DNA of 64,000 nt from Acanthaster planci (Eukaryota > Echinodermata > Asteroidea > Valvatida > Acanthasteridae): assembly GCF_001949145.1 (NCBI RefSeq), contig NW_019091555.1:389785-453784 (forward strand). The letters run 5' to 3'. The notes under the pieces were generated by a model, which did no database searches, had not been told where the DNA came from, and was given only the letters and a program-made list of their open reading frames with translations. Positions 61,959 through 64,000 of this stretch are shown here, piece by piece (position 1 is the first letter of the stretch; the number at the start of each line of letters is the position of its first letter). Made by a program: the position numbers and the translations under genes.

Positions 61959-64000
61959 GGTTGGCATTATTTCTGGTGACAGATTAATAGCCAATGTGTG
62001 CATACACTGCACCAATTTTGTGGCTTCACAGGGCAGAACATTTCCGGAAAGACTATTAGGGTCTCCTACGGATTCAACCTCTGATTTAGGTTCAACTGAA
62101 CCGTCTGCTGCTTACTTTGGTAATGAGTTCAGCAAAAGATCTGACTCGATATTTTCCCCAAAATTCTTATACCAATCCACACTTATGGTAAGGGGGCTAC
62201 ATGTACCGCTAATTTGCAAATTGGTACAAAGTCACCTTTGAGCATTCAAGTCGCTGTATTCAAGAATAACTTGAATTGGGGAATTTTGTTTTTTGAACAA
62301 CAAAAAGAATAGTTTCTCCAGGTACATGTACCTCAATTCTTCTGTTGTGGAGATGGCAAATTTAACGGTCACTGTACATTTCAGAAATTCTAAGAGTCAC
62401 CTGCATACAGATATATACAATACTACCTCATATACCTGCATGATGAGTTCAGTATGCCTAACAGCAAATGCTTACAGGTGCTTCAGACAATTCTCGATGT
62501 TGGCCAGGCATAATAATTGCCCCATCGCGGGGCCATTTGCTCTCTTATTTCGTGGTTGCGCAAATAGGTCAAGCCACACAAATTGAGGGATCTGGGGGAA
62601 AGGCTGGCCCATAATCCAAAGATATAGTTTGACATGGCCGCAAAATCTCTGTGTAAACGAAACATCATCCCGTCGTGTCCCACAATGAGTGTGTACGCAG
62701 CTCACAATGGGCCGGGACTACTTAGGCCACCGATTAATAACCGCGCTGGGTGCGGGGAGGGAAATGGCAGCGGCCTGTTCCCCCGCGAAACCCAAAACCT
62801 CTCGACAAACATGCCAGCTCGTGGCTCGGGCTCGGCATATCGATATGTAGTCCTACTTACAACAAATTGCCCGTTTTCGTTGTTAAGATGAGCCCCTGGT
62901 ACGGAGTAAATCAAGCTGGACTAGAGTATACTGGGGTAGGAATAAAAAAAAATTGTTCCAGAGTACGCCAATTAGAGACCAGGTGCACAGAGTGTAATTC
63001 ATTTGAGAGCCAAGAGGTGGAACTTTTTTTGCTTTCAATGGGCGGTCGCTGTACGCACTGTAGTTTGCTTGGCTGAAGCACCGGATCAAATAAATTGTCT
63101 TAATTTCATTGCTGACACCGGGGCAAAGGACTTTCACCTTTGTTAGCAATGTTCACTCGTGTTTTGCTGATACTGATTTTGTTAAGCTGATCAAATACTA
63201 TAGGCCCAAATCCCATCATCACGAAAGCGATGTACATACCTTATGTATGTTTGTATATTTTGTGTCCGACAACCTACAAAGCACAATTATTTTTACAAGC
63301 AGGCTGTGACTCAGGAACCAACAATTACTTGCTGTCAGTCCATTTATAAATTTATGACTCACGACTCAGTCCTAAGTACTCATCAGTGGTAGATAAGTGC
63401 ATTTTCAGATGTAGGCATATGGGAGTGATGGCAAATGTGAGTAAGTACATGAACTCCCTAGATATATTAACTGTATTGGTACATGTACTGTATACTACTC
63501 TGTACGTATGTACATGTATTTCTGAAGCAACTTCTACTATTTGTAGTGGCACTAACACATTGAAAACCACATGCCGAGCTTTGCGGAATTGAAGGCAAGC
63601 ATGGCATGCTCAAAACTAGTAATAAAAACTCATCTGAAAACTTGCAAACCCAGCTGTATTGAGGCAGAGTGCTCATTTTTGAGTCCAAGCCGGCAAAGGG
63701 GTTGAGAGTTGAGACCATGAATCGAAACAGAATTTGTCCAATTGTCACAATGTCCTCGAGTTCCGACTTACAGCATTTCAGAGAGGTGTCCTCTCTCACC
63801 AAGATGTCAAACGGCTTCCTCTAGCATCAACCTTGCATCGGGTACCATCTTCTGCTCAGTTTCACCGAGTGTCTCATTTTTCACATGGGACACATTTGAA
63901 TGACTCTCTCAATCACACTGCATATATTTCAATGTAGAAAAAAATAGCAGGTGCATGGCTACACCTCCTGTCAAAGTGCACATCTGTGCACAATTTTTAC

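Larger units (their letters stand above)
58205..64000. other. Upstream DNA, no firm gene
   Basis: Holds the duplicated segment at 59609 and 60999 and the tRNA-Thr-like relic. A weak exon-like frame at about 61571-61700 on the minus strand is discussed under findings. The HS2ST1 signal-anchor exon was looked for and not recognised. Confidence 0.55.

Noticed and set aside
1-64000. CRISPR array, prokaryotic operons or phage genes
   Set aside because: No regularly spaced direct repeats with unique spacers, no dense coding, and clear spliceosomal introns.

Overview
The window is animal nuclear DNA. It holds most of one intron-rich gene on the minus strand and otherwise noncoding sequence full of small transposon relics. 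The gene encodes heparan sulfate 2-O-sulfotransferase (HS2ST1 family). Six consecutive coding exons can be spliced by eye with GT..AG junctions and consistent phases: about 24411-24191, 12323-12238, 10867-10720, 8581-8484, 7779-7622 and 6457-6237 with the stop codon. Together they encode about 309 residues, running from just before the PAPS-binding loop to the C-terminus. The first coding exon, which in this family carries the cytoplasmic tail and the Golgi signal anchor, was not found. It may lie beyond position 64000 or be too short and diverged to recognise by eye.

Organism: there are metazoan splice sites, long introns, no operons and a sugar-sulfation enzyme found only in animals. Short terminal-inverted-repeat elements, poly-C/G runs and the palindrome ACATGTAC are frequent. 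This suggests a marine invertebrate, probably a deuterostome. An echinoderm is my first guess and a lancelet my second, but nothing in the sequence proves either.

Layout: 1-6236 lies downstream of the stop codon (3'UTR and intergenic DNA) and holds a tandem duplication, a TA-flanked 661-bp transposon with a decayed transposase tail, a 150-bp MITE and a hAT-like MITE about 100 bp past the stop codon. 6237-24411 is the Hs2st coding region with five introns; the 12-kb intron holds a 114-bp tandem duplication, a LINE reverse-transcriptase tail and two related repeats. 24412-64000 has no exon I can defend. It is either the first intron and upstream DNA of Hs2st or intergenic DNA. It contains foldback elements (36158-36524, 36754-37007), a hAT-like MITE (39498-39770), a MITE nested in an AGCA-type low-complexity array (48250-49205), a tRNA-derived SINE (57966-58204), tRNA-Thr-like sequences, and clusters of ACATGTAC.

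I found no gene cluster, CRISPR array, intact tRNA or rRNA gene, or new multi-gene system. The most interesting points are the nested and foldback elements, the SINE heads and a few substitutions in the sulfotransferase.
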